DNA of 64,000 nt from Brenneria roseae subsp. roseae (lineage in GTDB: Bacteria; Pseudomonadota; Gammaproteobacteria; Enterobacterales; Enterobacteriaceae): NCBI RefSeq assembly GCF_003115845.1, contig NZ_KZ819033.1, forward strand, positions 93,692 to 157,691, read 5' to 3'. The translations under genes were made by a program, and so were the position numbers. This document shows, piece after piece, positions 39,116-49,150 of this stretch. The notes under the pieces were generated by a model. It made no database searches, had not been told where the DNA came from, and saw only the letters and a program-made list of their open reading frames with translations. Within the stretch, counting starts at the first letter, position 1. Each line of letters begins with the position of its first letter.

Positions 39116-41196
39116 TGCAAGGCCGCCTGCTGCACACCCAACCGCTGAGCACGCTTGCTGGCGTGGGTGCCAGTCAGGCCGCAAAACTTGCCCGTATCGG
39201 ACTGGAAACCGTTCAGGATTTGTTGCTTCACCTGCCGTTGCGCTATGAAGATCGTACTCACCTTTATGCGATCGGCGATCTCCTTCCGGGCATGTACGCC
39301 ACCGTGGAAGGCGAAATATTACGTCATGACATCACGTTCGGCCGCCGCCGTATGCTAACCTGCCAAATCAGTGATGGCAGCGGTATGCTGACCATGCGCT
39401 TTTTCAATTTCAACGCCGCAATGAAAAACAGTCTGGCTCCCGGTCAGCGAGTCACCGCCTATGGTGAAATCAAGCGTGGTAAAATTGGCGCTGAAATTAT
39501 CCATCCGGAGTACCGGGTGCAAGGGGATCACTCTCAGGTTGAATTACAGGAATCCCTGACGCCGGTTTACCCCACGACGGAAGGTGTTCGTCAGGCAACA
39601 TTGCGCAAGTTAACCGATCAGGCGCTGGCTTTGCTGGATGCCAATCCCATTGATGAACTGTTGCCAGAAGAACTGAGCCGATCGCTCATCAGTCTACCGG
39701 AAGCCCTGCATATCCTGCATCGCCCGCCGCCTGATATGCAACTCAGCGAGCTTGAACAGGGTAAACACCCGGCGCAGCAGCGACTTATCATGGAAGAGTT
39801 GCTGGCACACAATCTGAGTATGCTGGCGGTTCGTGCTGGTGCTCAGCGTTATCGGGCATTATCACTGCCGGTCAATGATCACTTTAAACAGCGTCTGCTT
39901 GCCAACCTGCCTTTCTCGCCCACACAGGCGCAGGATCGGGTCGTCGGCGAAATTGAAGCTGACATGGTCAACGATTTTCCCATGATGCGACTGGTCCAGG
40001 GAGATGTAGGGTCAGGCAAAACGCTGGTTGCCGCGCTAGCGGCACTACGCGCTATCGCGAACGGTAAACAGGTAGCGCTCATGGCTCCCACCGAGTTACT
40101 GGCGGAGCAGCATGCCTATAACTTTCGTCAGTGGTTTGAACCACTGGGGATTGAAGTGGGCTGGCTGGCCGGAAAGCAAAAAGGGAAAGCCCGTCAGGCA
40201 CAGCAAGAGGCCATTGCCAGCGGTCAGGTCTCTATGGTGGTAGGTACGCATGCCATCTTCCAGCAGCAGGTAAAATTTAATGGACTGGCGCTGGTGATTA
40301 TTGATGAACAACACCGTTTCGGGGTGCATCAACGTCTGGCCCTGTGGGAAAAAGGCGAAGAGCAGGGATTTCATCCTCACCAGCTCATCATGACGGCGAC
40401 ACCGATCCCCAGAACGCTGGCGATGACCGCTTACGCCGATCTGGACACCTCCGTCATTGACGAACTGCCGCCGGGAAGAACGCCCGTTACCACCGTCGCT
40501 ATCCCTGATTCACGCCGTAGTGACATTATTCAGCGCGTGAACAACGCCTGTCAGCAGGAAGGTCGGCAAGCCTATTGGGTTTGTACGCTGATTGAAGAAT
40601 CCGATCTATTGGAAGCCCAGGCCGCCGAGGCAACCTGTGCGGAGCTGAAAGCGGCGTTGCCCGAACTTTCAGTCGGGCTGGTACACGGTCGGATGAAAGC
40701 GCAGGAAAAACAGGCCGTCATGCAAGCCTTCAAACAGGGCGAACTGCAATTGTTAGTCGCCACGACGGTTATCGAAGTTGGCGTCGACGTTCCTAATGCC
40801 AGCCTGATGATTATTGAAAACCCAGAGAGATTGGGGCTGGCGCAGCTTCATCAGTTACGTGGCCGGGTTGGTCGTGGTGCGGTTGCCTCACACTGCGTGC
40901 TGCTTTATAAAACCCCGCTTAGCAAAACGGCACAGAAACGTCTTCAGGTATTGCGCGATAGCAACGATGGATTTGTCATTGCGCAACGCGATTTGGAAAT
41001 TCGTGGCCCCGGTGAGTTATTGGGCACCCGCCAGACGGGTAATGCCGAGTTCAAAGTGGCGGACCTGCTACGCGATCAGGCGTTAATCCCGCAGATACAG
41101 CGTGTCGCCCGCCATCTTCATCAACATTACCCAGAACATGCCAAGGCATTGATTGAACGTTGGTTACCGGAACGAACCCGTTATACCAATGCCTGA
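39115..41196 (+). CDS. recG: ATP-dependent DNA helicase RecG
   Basis: The 693-residue protein equals E. coli RecG in length. It contains the N-terminal wedge/OB region (LRYEDRTHLYAIGDLLPGMYATVEGEI), Walker A VQGDVGSGKTLVA, the DEQH box IIDEQHRFGVHQR, and helicase motifs TATPIPRTLAM and QLRGRVGRG. It remodels stalled forks and Holliday junctions. I chose ATG 39115, which overlaps the trmH stop by one base and aligns with MKGRLLD of E. coli; the frame start ten codons earlier lies inside trmH. Confidence 0.99.
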   Translation: MQGRLLHTQPLSTLAGVGASQAAKLARIGLETVQDLLLHLPLRYEDRTHLYAIGDLLPGMYATVEGEILRHDITFGRRRMLTCQISDGSGMLTMRFFNFNAAMKNSLAPGQRVTAYGEIKRGKIGAEIIHPEYRVQGDHSQVELQESLTPVYPTTEGVRQATLRKLTDQALALLDANPIDELLPEELSRSLISLPEALHILHRPPPDMQLSELEQGKHPAQQRLIMEELLAHNLSMLAVRAGAQRYRALSLPVNDHFKQRLLANLPFSPTQAQDRVVGEIEADMVNDFPMMRLVQGDVGSGKTLVAALAALRAIANGKQVALMAPTELLAEQHAYNFRQWFEPLGIEVGWLAGKQKGKARQAQQEAIASGQVSMVVGTHAIFQQQVKFNGLALVIIDEQHRFGVHQRLALWEKGEEQGFHPHQLIMTATPIPRTLAMTAYADLDTSVIDELPPGRTPVTTVAIPDSRRSDIIQRVNNACQQEGRQAYWVCTLIEESDLLEAQAAEATCAELKAALPELSVGLVHGRMKAQEKQAVMQAFKQGELQLLVATTVIEVGVDVPNASLMIIENPERLGLAQLHQLRGRVGRGAVASHCVLLYKTPLSKTAQKRLQVLRDSNDGFVIAQRDLEIRGPGELLGTRQTGNAEFKVADLLRDQALIPQIQRVARHLHQHYPEHAKALIERWLPERTRYTNA

Positions 41197-41286
41197 ACAT
41201 CAGGCCATGTTACCGCGCCTCGCCCAATAACCCTTCAAATAACAAGCTATTATCTACCAGATGAATTTCATATCAGAAACAGCGTT

Positions 41287-41302
41287 TCGCAAACGTTTGC
41301 TT
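41287..41302. promoter_or_regulatory. PurR-type operator at the xanP promoter
   Basis: TCGCAAACGTTTGCTT matches the PurR consensus (ANGCAANCGNTTNCNT) at every defined position but the first. It overlaps the -35 box of the putative promoter, where bound repressor would block RNA polymerase. Confidence 0.8.
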
Positions 41303-41324
41303 TTGCCAAAGAGATCATTAAAAT
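41296..41324 (+). promoter_or_regulatory. Putative sigma-70 promoter of xanP
   Basis: TTTGCT (41296-41301) and TAAAAT (41319-41324) are separated by 17 bases, 34 bases before the xanP ATG. Confidence 0.6.
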
Positions 41325-41357
41325 GCCCTCTTTGTCATTTCAGGTACGCCAACTATT

Positions 41358-42749
41358 ATGACCATCACCACCACGGATATCCCTCAGCCAGATATGGCCG
41401 CCGCCCCTAAACGCAGCGAATTAATCTACCGTCTGGAGGACAGACCTCCCCTGCCGCAGACCCTGTTTGCAGCCTGTCAGCATCTGCTGGCGATGTTTGT
41501 CGCGGTGATCACGCCTGCCATGCTGATTTGTCAGGCTTTGGGATTGCCGGCGCAGGACACACAGCACATCATCAGCATGTCGCTTTTTGCCTCTGGCCTT
41601 GCTTCCATCCTGCAAATAAAAACCTGGGGGCCGGTGGGCTCAGGCCTGCTGTCTATTCAGGGCACCAGTTTTAACTTTGTTACCCCGTTGATTATGGGCG
41701 GCCTGGCGCTGAAAAACGGAGGGGCGGATGTTCCCACCATGATGGCGGCCTTGTTCGGTACGCTGATGGTCGCTTCCTGTACAGAAATTGTCCTTTCGCG
41801 CTTTTTGCACCTTGCGCGCCGTATTATCACCCCGCTGGTATCAGGAATTGTGGTGATGATTATCGGTCTGTCGCTGATTCAGGTTGGCCTGACATCGATC
41901 GGCGGCGGCTATGCCGCGATGAACGATAATACCTTTGGCGCCCCGAAAAATCTGTTGCTGGCCGGTATCGTTCTGGCCGTGATTATTGTACTGAATCGCC
42001 AGCGTAATCCCTATCTGCGCGTGGCATCGCTGGTGATAGCCATGGCGGTAGGTTATCTGGGCGCGTGGATCATGGATATGCTGCCGGGCAGCGCACCTGC
42101 AACGGAAAGTTCACTCATCATGGTGCCAACGCCGTTGTACTACGGTCTGGGCTTTGACTGGAACTTGCTCATCCCGCTCATGCTGGTTTTCATGGTGACC
42201 TCACTGGAAACCATTGGCGATATTACCGCCACCTCCGACGTATCAGAACAACCGGTCAGCGGGCCGCTGTACATGAAACGTTTAAAGGGCGGCGTATTGG
42301 CAAACGGCCTGAACTCCTGCCTGTCAGCAGTTTTCAATACTTTCCCGAACTCCTGCTTTGGCCAGAACAACGGCGTCATTCAACTCACCGGCGTTGCCAG
42401 TCGCTATGTCGGTTTTGTCGTTGCACTGATGCTGATCGTTCTGGGGCTGTTCCCGGCCGTCAGCGGCTTTGTACAGCATATTCCTGAGCCGGTACTGGGC
42501 GGCGCGACAATCGTCATGTTTGGTACTATCGCGGCATCCGGCGTTCGTATCGTGTCCCGCGAGCCGTTGAATCGCCGCGCAATCATGATTATCGCGCTTT
42601 CTCTGGCCGTAGGACTGGGTGTGTCACAGCAGCCGCTGATTCTGCAATTCGCGCCTGAGTGGATGAAAACGCTGCTTTCTTCCGGTATTGCTGCGGGTGG
42701 TATCACCGCAATCGTACTGAATCTGGTTTTCCCCCAGGAAGAGAAATAA
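41358..42749 (+). CDS. xanP: Xanthine:H+ symporter
   Basis: The 463-residue protein equals E. coli XanP in length and is nearly identical over long stretches, including [19 protein letters not shown] and the NAT signature [17 protein letters not shown]. Members of the NCS2/NAT family use 12-14 membrane segments; XanP is specific for xanthine. It follows recG in the same orientation but has its own promoter region with a PurR-like operator, so purine excess should lower its expression. Confidence 0.98.
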   Translation: MTITTTDIPQPDMAAAPKRSELIYRLEDRPPLPQTLFAACQHLLAMFVAVITPAMLICQALGLPAQDTQHIISMSLFASGLASILQIKTWGPVGSGLLSIQGTSFNFVTPLIMGGLALKNGGADVPTMMAALFGTLMVASCTEIVLSRFLHLARRIITPLVSGIVVMIIGLSLIQVGLTSIGGGYAAMNDNTFGAPKNLLLAGIVLAVIIVLNRQRNPYLRVASLVIAMAVGYLGAWIMDMLPGSAPATESSLIMVPTPLYYGLGFDWNLLIPLMLVFMVTSLETIGDITATSDVSEQPVSGPLYMKRLKGGVLANGLNSCLSAVFNTFPNSCFGQNNGVIQLTGVASRYVGFVVALMLIVLGLFPAVSGFVQHIPEPVLGGATIVMFGTIAASGVRIVSREPLNRRAIMIIALSLAVGLGVSQQPLILQFAPEWMKTLLSSGIAAGGITAIVLNLVFPQEEK

Positions 42750-42775
42750 TACCCGCCAGCGACAATCACGCTGGC

Positions 42776-42791
42776 TATACCCAATAGACTT
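42776..42791 (+). repeat. Copy of the TATACCCAATAG short interspersed repeat
   Basis: TATACCCAATAGACTT, the same as at 514-529, here directly behind xanP and ahead of the terminator at 42814-42848. Confidence 0.6.
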
Positions 42792-42813
42792 TGAGTGACA
42801 GGGATATACCAAT

Positions 42814-42848
42814 AAAAGCGACGCGTGGTGCAACACGGGTCGCTTTTT
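42814..42848 (+). terminator. Intrinsic terminator behind xanP
   Basis: AAAAGCGAC (42814-42822) pairs with GTCGCTTTT (42839-42847) around a 16-base loop that can pair further; a T-run follows. Confidence 0.7.
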
Positions 42849-42935
42849 ACTGTCTGTAACTGCATTATCTATTGAGCCTTATGGGCAATTGCGGCATAAA
42901 CTCAGTATCCCTGACGATTGGCATGGACAGACACG

Positions 42936-44633
42936 ATGAAATTTCTCGGGAAATTATTGCTGACGCTACTCCTGCTGGTATTACTGGCGCTGGTTATTTT
43001 ATATGTATTACTGCAAACGGCATGGGCGGCAGGCTGGGTTAGCAATTGGGTGAATCAAAATACAAATTATCAGCTTTCATTAGGCAAAATTAACCATGAC
43101 TGGTCTTCACTCAACCATATTCAGTTAAAAGACGTCACTTTTGGTCATAAGGATCAGCCGCCGACACTTTCAGCACCCACCGTCTCGGTCGGTCTTGGTA
43201 TGCGTCAGATCACCGATCCGCGTCACTTTTCCAGCCTGGAACTGGAAGGCGGCACGCTGAATCTGTCGTCCACGGCCGTTACGCTGCCCATCGAAGCAGA
43301 CATTTTACAATTACGGTCGATGGCATTGCAGGCGCAGGATGGCGACTGGCGTTTGAATGGTCAGGTAATCAACGGCGGCATCACCCCCTGGCAGCCAGAA
43401 GCGGGATATCTGCTGGGCAAGCAAGGCCGCTTTCAGCTCAGCGCCCGTTCAATGCGGCTTAATGATATTCCTGCCAGTCAGGTATTGATGCAAGGCGAAA
43501 TCAACCAGAACCAGCTTATTTTGAGTAACTTCGGTGCCGATGTGGCGCAGGGCCAGCTCACAGGCAACGCCAGCCGTGGGGAAGATGGCAGTTGGCAAAT
43601 TGGTAACCTGCGGCTCAGCAACGTTCGCCTCCAAACTCCACGGGCCATACAGGATTTCTGGGAACCGATCACCGCAATTCCGTCCGTGGCGGTCAATCGC
43701 TTCGATTTGATTGATGCCCGAATTGAAGGGCCGGGATGGGCGTTTATCGATCTTGATGTGACGTTGCAGGACGTCACCTTTAAAAAAGGTGATTGGGAAA
43801 GCGAGGACGGCGAGCTGTCCTTCAACGCCACCGATATCGTCAACGGCAGTATGCACTTCATCGATCCCATCGTTAATCTGGCTCTCTCACCGAACGGCGT
43901 GGATATCAAGCAGTTTACTACACGCTGGGAAGGTGGCCTGCTGCGAACCAACGGTAGCTGGCAACGTAGTAACCACCGTCTGCTGTTGAATGAATTTGTC
44001 GTGGCGGGCATGGAATACACCCTACCGGCCGACTGGCGTCAGCATTGGCAAACGTCGCTGCCTGACTGGCTGACGGAGGTGACTATCCGAAAATTCACGG
44101 CGAACCGCAATCTGCTGATCGATATCAACCCGGATTTTCCCTTCCAGCTTACCGCGCTGGATGGATACGGCAGCGATCTGATGCTGGCGCGTAATCATGA
44201 ATGGGGCATTTGGGCTGGTAGCCTGCATCTGAACGCCAGCGATGCCACCTTCAATAAGGTGGATATCCGACGTCCGTCATTGGCTTTGACCGCCACCGAC
44301 AGTCAGATTTCCATCACCGATCTCAGCACCTTTACGCCGGCGGGCCTGCTGGAAGCTAAGGCCACCATCAGTCAACAGCCTGCCCGTGAGTTTTCATTTA
44401 CGATGAGCGGACGTTCCGTCCCGATGGATATCCTGACGCGCTGGGGGTGGCCGACATCACCCTCTGCCCCCACAGGCAATTCGAATCTGCAATTGCAGCT
44501 TAATGGGCAGCTTGCCGCCAGTACGCCGTTGAAACCAACGTTAAATGGTTCACTTCAAGGCGTTGACAGTAACGGGCAGCCGATCAATCAGCAAATGCAT
44601 CAAGGAACATTAACGACGCATACCGAGCAGTAA
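42936..44633 (+). CDS. yicH: AsmA-family protein YicH
   Basis: The 565-residue protein has one N-terminal membrane segment (LGKLLLTLLLLVLLALVILYVLLQT) and a long periplasmic part of the AsmA type, matching E. coli YicH (569): LQLRSMALQAQDGDWRLNGQ, DARIEGPGWAFIDLDVTL, LTALDGYGSDL. AsmA-like proteins are thought to move or organise phospholipids in the envelope. The start is ATG 42936, aligned with MKFIGKLLL of E. coli; the TTG six codons upstream has less support. xanP-yicH adjacency is conserved. Confidence 0.93.
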   Translation: MKFLGKLLLTLLLLVLLALVILYVLLQTAWAAGWVSNWVNQNTNYQLSLGKINHDWSSLNHIQLKDVTFGHKDQPPTLSAPTVSVGLGMRQITDPRHFSSLELEGGTLNLSSTAVTLPIEADILQLRSMALQAQDGDWRLNGQVINGGITPWQPEAGYLLGKQGRFQLSARSMRLNDIPASQVLMQGEINQNQLILSNFGADVAQGQLTGNASRGEDGSWQIGNLRLSNVRLQTPRAIQDFWEPITAIPSVAVNRFDLIDARIEGPGWAFIDLDVTLQDVTFKKGDWESEDGELSFNATDIVNGSMHFIDPIVNLALSPNGVDIKQFTTRWEGGLLRTNGSWQRSNHRLLLNEFVVAGMEYTLPADWRQHWQTSLPDWLTEVTIRKFTANRNLLIDINPDFPFQLTALDGYGSDLMLARNHEWGIWAGSLHLNASDATFNKVDIRRPSLALTATDSQISITDLSTFTPAGLLEAKATISQQPAREFSFTMSGRSVPMDILTRWGWPTSPSAPTGNSNLQLQLNGQLAASTPLKPTLNGSLQGVDSNGQPINQQMHQGTLTTHTEQ

Positions 44634-44644
44634 ACATCATTACG

Positions 44645-44668
44645 GGTGATGGCGATAACGCCATCACC
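44645..44668. terminator. Hairpin between convergent yicH and yiiD
   Basis: GGTGATGGCG (44645-44654) and CGCCATCACC (44659-44668) form a perfect ten-pair stem with loop ATAA. It overlaps the yiiD stop codon and lacks a long T-run, so its efficiency is uncertain. Confidence 0.6.
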
Positions 44669-45605
44669 GTATTTCCGACCCGCCTTGTTCCAGAGGATCT
44701 TCCGGCTTCGCGGGTAAAACAATATAAATCCCTTCAAACAGCGCGCCTTTTTTATCATCGCCAAACAGCTCCACATTCAGTTGGACTCTGGCTTTGCGCC
44801 CACGAGCGAGACGATCCAAATCACCGCTTAGTGAGCCAAGATCGGCAACCGCACTTGGCCTGCCCATCACGGGTGTGCTGTAACGAATATGCGCATCAGC
44901 CAGAATAATCGTTCCGCCCAAATGCCTTTCACGCAATAGCAGCCAGATCAATCCCCAGCCTGTCAGCGTAGCAAGCGAAAACATACTCCCGGCAAACAGC
45001 GTGTGATGAGGATTCTGATTACCTGTTTCCGGCATTGTAGTAATAAATTTCTGCCCGGTGTATTGGCTGATGCGCACGCCCATTTTTTCACTCAGCGGAA
45101 TACGCTCATACCAGGCCTGCTGTAACTGACCGCACCAATCCGGACGATGTAAAATATCATCCAGCGTCGCAACCGGTTTAATCATCAGAAAGTGTCGTAT
45201 CGGCGTCGTCTGTGGCGCGGTGATTTCGCCCTGATTGACAAACCCCAGCTTGGCGAAGAAATCGATGGCGTCCTCACGCGCGCTGCATACTACGCGCTTT
45301 ACTCCTTCCTGACGCGCCACCGACTCCAGAGTCATGGCCAGCAATGTCCCTAACCCTTTCCCCCTGACCTGCGGATGTACCGCTAAAAACCGGATTGCCG
45401 CTTCATTATCGGCATTGATAGAAAGGCGTCCAATCGCCACCAGCCGCCCTTGTTCGTCAACCACGGTCTGATGGTGCGCCAGCGCGTCATAGGCGTCGCG
45501 CTCAGAGCCAAGAGGCTGATGCAGAGGTTTACGCAGCATCTCCCAGCGGAACTGATAGTACGCATCAAGTTCTTCGGCGCTTTCAGGTACTCTCAGGTGA
45601 TACAT
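44664..45605 (-). CDS. yiiD: YiiD (FabY/MadA-type) GNAT-hotdog fusion protein
   Basis: The 313-residue protein fuses an N-terminal GNAT acetyltransferase-like domain ([34 protein letters not shown]) to a C-terminal hotdog thioesterase-like domain ([32 protein letters not shown]). E. coli YiiD (about 329 residues) has been linked to fatty-acid initiation as an acetyl/malonyl-ACP enzyme, from memory. yiiD-dtd adjacency matches E. coli. Confidence 0.88.
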   Translation of the reverse strand: MYHLRVPESAEELDAYYQFRWEMLRKPLHQPLGSERDAYDALAHHQTVVDEQGRLVAIGRLSINADNEAAIRFLAVHPQVRGKGLGTLLAMTLESVARQEGVKRVVCSAREDAIDFFAKLGFVNQGEITAPQTTPIRHFLMIKPVATLDDILHRPDWCGQLQQAWYERIPLSEKMGVRISQYTGQKFITTMPETGNQNPHHTLFAGSMFSLATLTGWGLIWLLLRERHLGGTIILADAHIRYSTPVMGRPSAVADLGSLSGDLDRLARGRKARVQLNVELFGDDKKGALFEGIYIVLPAKPEDPLEQGGSEIR

Positions 45606-45661
45606 AACAATTCCCCTTTAAAACCATGCTTAATGAAAACCATGTCTCATTAAAAAATACG

Positions 45662-46099
45662 TCATACCTGTAACCAGAAGGTCACCGGACCATCATTAAC
45701 CAATGCGACTTTCATGTCTGCGGCAAAACATCCTGTTTCCGTATGAATGGCCCGTTCACGGCACTGTCCGACAAAATACTGATAGAGACGATCGGCTTGC
45801 GCTGGCGCCGCGCCGCGGGAAAAACCGGGACGCATTCCTCTTTGGGTATCAGCCACCAGCGTAAATTGCGACACCACGAGGACACTGCCGCCGGCCTGAC
45901 CGACATTAAAGTTCATTTTGCCATTTTCATCACCGAATATTCGGTAACCCAAAACCCGTTCGCAAAGCCGCTCAGCCTTTTGTTCATCATCGCCTTGCTC
46001 AACGCCCAGCAATACCAGTAATCCTTGCCCAATTTCCCCCGCAATCGCATGGTCTACGGTGACACTGGCGCTGGAAACCCGCTGAATTAACGCGATCAT
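45662..46099 (-). CDS. dtd: D-aminoacyl-tRNA deacylase
   Basis: The 145-residue protein matches E. coli Dtd in length and sequence ([16 protein letters not shown]). Both catalytic-centre motifs are present: [18 protein letters not shown] and the C-terminal [11 protein letters not shown] (GP-motif). It removes D-amino acids wrongly attached to tRNA. In E. coli a BrkB-family gene (yihY) lies between yihX and dtd; here only 78 bases separate dtd from the yihX stop. Confidence 0.98.
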   Translation of the reverse strand: MIALIQRVSSASVTVDHAIAGEIGQGLLVLLGVEQGDDEQKAERLCERVLGYRIFGDENGKMNFNVGQAGGSVLVVSQFTLVADTQRGMRPGFSRGAAPAQADRLYQYFVGQCRERAIHTETGCFAADMKVALVNDGPVTFWLQV

Positions 46100-46177
46100 A
46101 GAACGTTTTCACTCCTGTTTTCATGATGTTGGCAGGCTTCATCGCAGAAAGGTACGATGAAACCGATTAACAATGGC

Positions 46178-46789
46178 TTACACACTGGCCGTGGCTGATC
46201 GTGTGGCGAAAAAGTCCGGGATCGCCTGACGATCGGTCACCAGAATACTGTGGATCCCCAGCGCCTGGGCAGCTGCAACATTGGCGGGGTTATCATCAAA
46301 GAAGATTGCCTGTTCCGGCGCGACGCCTTCTTGCGTCAACACATACTGATAGATAGCCGCTTCGGGCTTGCGTAAACCGATATCCTGTGACAGATAAAGG
46401 CGATCGGCCGCGTTCTCCACTTCGGGGAACAACACCGGCCAATGACCGCAGTGCAGGCGGTTGGTATTGGAAAGAATGACGACGCGATGCCCATCCTTTC
46501 GCAGCTGCTGCATGATCGCGATCGCCTCCGGACGCAATGCCACAAAAATAGCCTGCCATCCCGCGGAAAACTGCTCGAAGCTCAACGAAATACCCATTTC
46601 ATGACATAGCCGTTCAGCAAATTCTTCATCACTGATTTCGCCACGTTCATGCTGTTCAAACGCTTCTCCCATGACAAAACGCTCTTTCAGCGTCGCCAGC
46701 GGCGCACTGCTGAGATTGCTCCAGACGCCTAAAACCCGGTTGAAATCAATATCGATGACGACGTTGCCCAAATCGAAGATATAAAGCAT
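46178..46789 (-). CDS. yihX: HAD-type alpha-D-glucose-1-phosphate phosphatase YihX
   Basis: The 203-residue HAD hydrolase begins MLYIFDLGNVVIDIDFNRVLG, where the first Asp is the nucleophile, then has LSNTNR (motif 2), RKPEAAIYQ (motif 3 lysine) and FFDDNPANVAAA (motif 4). E. coli YihX hydrolyses glucose-1-phosphate. GAGGAGAGACC stands just before ATG 46789; an in-frame extension of 43 codons upstream is rejected because the homologue starts here. Confidence 0.94.
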   Translation of the reverse strand: MLYIFDLGNVVIDIDFNRVLGVWSNLSSAPLATLKERFVMGEAFEQHERGEISDEEFAERLCHEMGISLSFEQFSAGWQAIFVALRPEAIAIMQQLRKDGHRVVILSNTNRLHCGHWPVLFPEVENAADRLYLSQDIGLRKPEAAIYQYVLTQEGVAPEQAIFFDDNPANVAAAQALGIHSILVTDRQAIPDFFATRSATASV

Positions 46790-46910
46790 GGTCTCTCCTC
46801 CTGATATAACCGTTGGTTTTTCACTGTAGCGGGAAATCGCAAAACTGAACAGGGAGGATGAACAGGAAAAAATGAAAGCAGAGATGTAGATAAAAACGAT
46901 GCGCATAAAA

Positions 46911-46932
46911 AAAGGCATCCGAAGATGCCCTT
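46911..46932 (-). terminator. Intrinsic terminator of typA
   Basis: On the minus strand GGGCATC-TTCG-GATGCC is followed by seven T. The UUCG-type tetraloop makes it strong. It lies 28 bases behind the typA stop. Confidence 0.88.
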
Positions 46933-46959
46933 TTGCACAAAAGAAATCACTGACAAAAA

Positions 46960-48783
46960 TCAGCCTTCTTTCGGGCCGCGGTTAGCACGTTTACGATCGT
47001 TTTCGGTTAGATAACGCTTACGAATACGAATCGACAGAGGCGTGACTTCAACCAGTTCATCATCATCGATAAACTCCAGCGCTTGTTCCAGAGACATTTT
47101 GATGGCTGGAACCAGCGTCGTGGCTTCATCCGTACCAGAAGCACGCATGTTGGTCAGTTTCTTACCGGTCAGACAGTTTACTGTCAGATCGTTTGAACGT
47201 GAGTGAATACCGATAATCTGGCCTTCATACACTTCAGCACCGTGTCCCAGGAACAGTTTGCCGCGATCCTGCAAACCGAACAGGGCGAATGCCACCGCTT
47301 TACCCTGACCGTTGGAGATCAGCACGCCGTTCTGGCGTTGACCGATTTCACCCGGGCGCACGTCATCGTAATGACTGAAGGTGGAATACAGCAGACCGGT
47401 ACCCGACGTCATCGTCATGAATTCGGTACGAAAACCGATCAGACCGCGAGCAGGGATCAGGTAATCCAGACGAATACGGCCCTTGCCATCAGGGATCATG
47501 TCTTTAACATCACCCTTACGCTCACCCATGGCCTGCATGACCGCGCCCTGGTGCTGTTCTTCGATATCCAGCGTCACGTTCTCGAATGGCTCCTGCAAGC
47601 GGCCATCGATTTTGCGATTGATAACTTTAGGACGAGAAACCGCCAGTTCGAAACCTTCACGGCGCATGTTTTCGATCAAAACCGACAGGTGGAGTTCACC
47701 ACGGCCCGACACGCGGAATGCGTCGGCGTCTTCGGTTTCTTCAACGCGCAGCGCGACGTTATGCACCAGTTCTTTGTTCAGACGTTCAAGGATCTGACGA
47801 GACGTCACATACTTCCCTTCTTTACCGCAGAACGGCGAAGTGTTGACGTTGAAGTACATGGTCACGGTCGGTTCATCAACAGACAGCGCAGGCAAGGCCT
47901 CAACCGCGTTCACATCACAGATGGTATCGGAGATGTTCAGTTCGCCCAGACCCGTGATAGCAATAATATCACCCGCTTCAGCCACCGGCGCTTCGATACG
48001 TTCCAGTCCCATATGGGTCAGAACCTTACCGACTCTACCGTTACGAGTTTTGCCTTCGCTATCAATGACAGTGACCGGCTGGTTAGGCTTAACACGACCG
48101 CGTTTGATACGGCCAATACCGATAACACCCACGTAGTTGTTATAGTCCAACTGGGAGATCTGCATCTGGAACGGCGCTTCAAGCTCTACTTTAGGCGCAG
48201 ATACGTGGTCAACGATCGCCTGATACAGCGGAGTCATATCTTCCGCCATATCATTATGATCGTTACCCGCGATACCCATTAACGCTGATGCGTAAATGAT
48301 AGGGAAATCCAGTTGCTCATCCGTCGCATCCAGGTTTACGAACAGGTCGAACACCTGATCGACAACCCAGTCAGGACGCGCCCCGGGACGGTCAACCTTG
48401 TTGATTACCACAATCGGTTTCAGACCATTAGCAAATGCTTTCTTGGTCACAAAACGGGTCTGCGGCATCGGGCCATCCATTGCGTCAACGACCAACAGCA
48501 CCGAGTCAACCATCGACATTACACGTTCTACCTCACCGCCGAAGTCGGCGTGTCCAGGGGTGTCCACGATGTTAATGCGGTAGTCTTTCCAATTAATGGC
48601 GGTATTTTTGGCGAGGATGGTAATTCCACGCTCTTTCTCCAAATCGTTGGAGTCCATTACACGTTCGGTTGCTTCAGTACGTTCTCCGAAAGTTCCGGAT
48701 TGTTGCAACAACTTATCGACCAGGGTGGTTTTCCCATGGTCAACGTGCGCAATAATGGCGATGTTACGCAAATTTTCGATCAC
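46960..48783 (-). CDS. typA: Ribosome-associated GTPase TypA/BipA
   Basis: The 607-residue translational GTPase equals E. coli BipA in length. G1 is [18 protein letters not shown]3 [13 protein letters not shown]4 [13 protein letters not shown]; the C-terminal domain ends [19 protein letters not shown]. It helps 50S assembly at low temperature and under stress. It diverges from glnA, with the shared regulatory region in between. Confidence 0.99.
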   Translation of the reverse strand: MIENLRNIAIIAHVDHGKTTLVDKLLQQSGTFGERTEATERVMDSNDLEKERGITILAKNTAINWKDYRINIVDTPGHADFGGEVERVMSMVDSVLLVVDAMDGPMPQTRFVTKKAFANGLKPIVVINKVDRPGARPDWVVDQVFDLFVNLDATDEQLDFPIIYASALMGIAGNDHNDMAEDMTPLYQAIVDHVSAPKVELEAPFQMQISQLDYNNYVGVIGIGRIKRGRVKPNQPVTVIDSEGKTRNGRVGKVLTHMGLERIEAPVAEAGDIIAITGLGELNISDTICDVNAVEALPALSVDEPTVTMYFNVNTSPFCGKEGKYVTSRQILERLNKELVHNVALRVEETEDADAFRVSGRGELHLSVLIENMRREGFELAVSRPKVINRKIDGRLQEPFENVTLDIEEQHQGAVMQAMGERKGDVKDMIPDGKGRIRLDYLIPARGLIGFRTEFMTMTSGTGLLYSTFSHYDDVRPGEIGQRQNGVLISNGQGKAVAFALFGLQDRGKLFLGHGAEVYEGQIIGIHSRSNDLTVNCLTGKKLTNMRASGTDEATTLVPAIKMSLEQALEFIDDDELVEVTPLSIRIRKRYLTENDRKRANRGPKEG

Positions 48784-48890
48784 AGCTTTGCCTCAGGCAT
48801 TTAGAAATAGCGCGCTATTGTACACGTATTAATCGAGGGACTAAACAAGATCACAAGCATCTATGATAAACAACCCAATGCTGCCTGCTT

Positions 48891-48906
48891 TGTGATCCCT
48901 TTCACG
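48891..48906. promoter_or_regulatory. CRP-binding site upstream of glnA
   Basis: TGTGA-TCCCTT-TCACG fits the CRP consensus with one mismatch. E. coli glnA has a CRP-dependent upstream promoter (glnAp1). Confidence 0.7.
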
Positions 48907-48934
48907 GTGCAAAAACGCTACAAGAGTGAACCAA

Positions 48935-48951
48935 AGCACCAAATTGGTGCA
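48935..48951. promoter_or_regulatory. NtrC-binding site 1 of the glnA enhancer
   Basis: AGCACCAAATTGGTGCA is a near-perfect copy of the NtrC consensus TGCACCANNNTGGTGCA. It lies about 115 bases upstream of the sigma-54 promoter. Confidence 0.92.
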
Positions 48952-48965
48952 CAAGCTCACCACAA

Positions 48966-48982
48966 AGCACCATTTTGGTGCT
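48966..48982. promoter_or_regulatory. NtrC-binding site 2 of the glnA enhancer
   Basis: AGCACCATTTTGGTGCT is a full palindrome, 31 bases (three turns) from site 1, which allows cooperative binding. A weaker half-site, ACCTATAATGGTGCA, ends at 49000. Confidence 0.92.
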
Positions 48983-49055
48983 ATAACCTATAATGGTGCA
49001 GAGGCCTTCACGCGGAAAGCCCCTAAGAGCAACACATTGCACGCATTTAAAAAGT

Positions 49056-49070
49056 TGGCACACTTTTAGC
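49056..49070 (+). promoter_or_regulatory. Sigma-54 promoter of glnA (glnAp2)
   Basis: TGGCACACTTTTAGC has GG and GC separated by exactly ten bases. Transcription would start near 49082, leaving a leader of about 70 bases. Confidence 0.9.
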
Positions 49071-49150
49071 TTTAGTTTACGCACGGTAACAACATCAATC
49101 CACAATGATATTCGTTCCACGACGATAAATAACAATCGGGAGAACCAAGT

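Noticed and set aside
41197..41357. Possible purine riboswitch before xanP
   Set aside because: The leader is short and lacks the conserved three-way junction elements; a PurR-type operator explains the region better.
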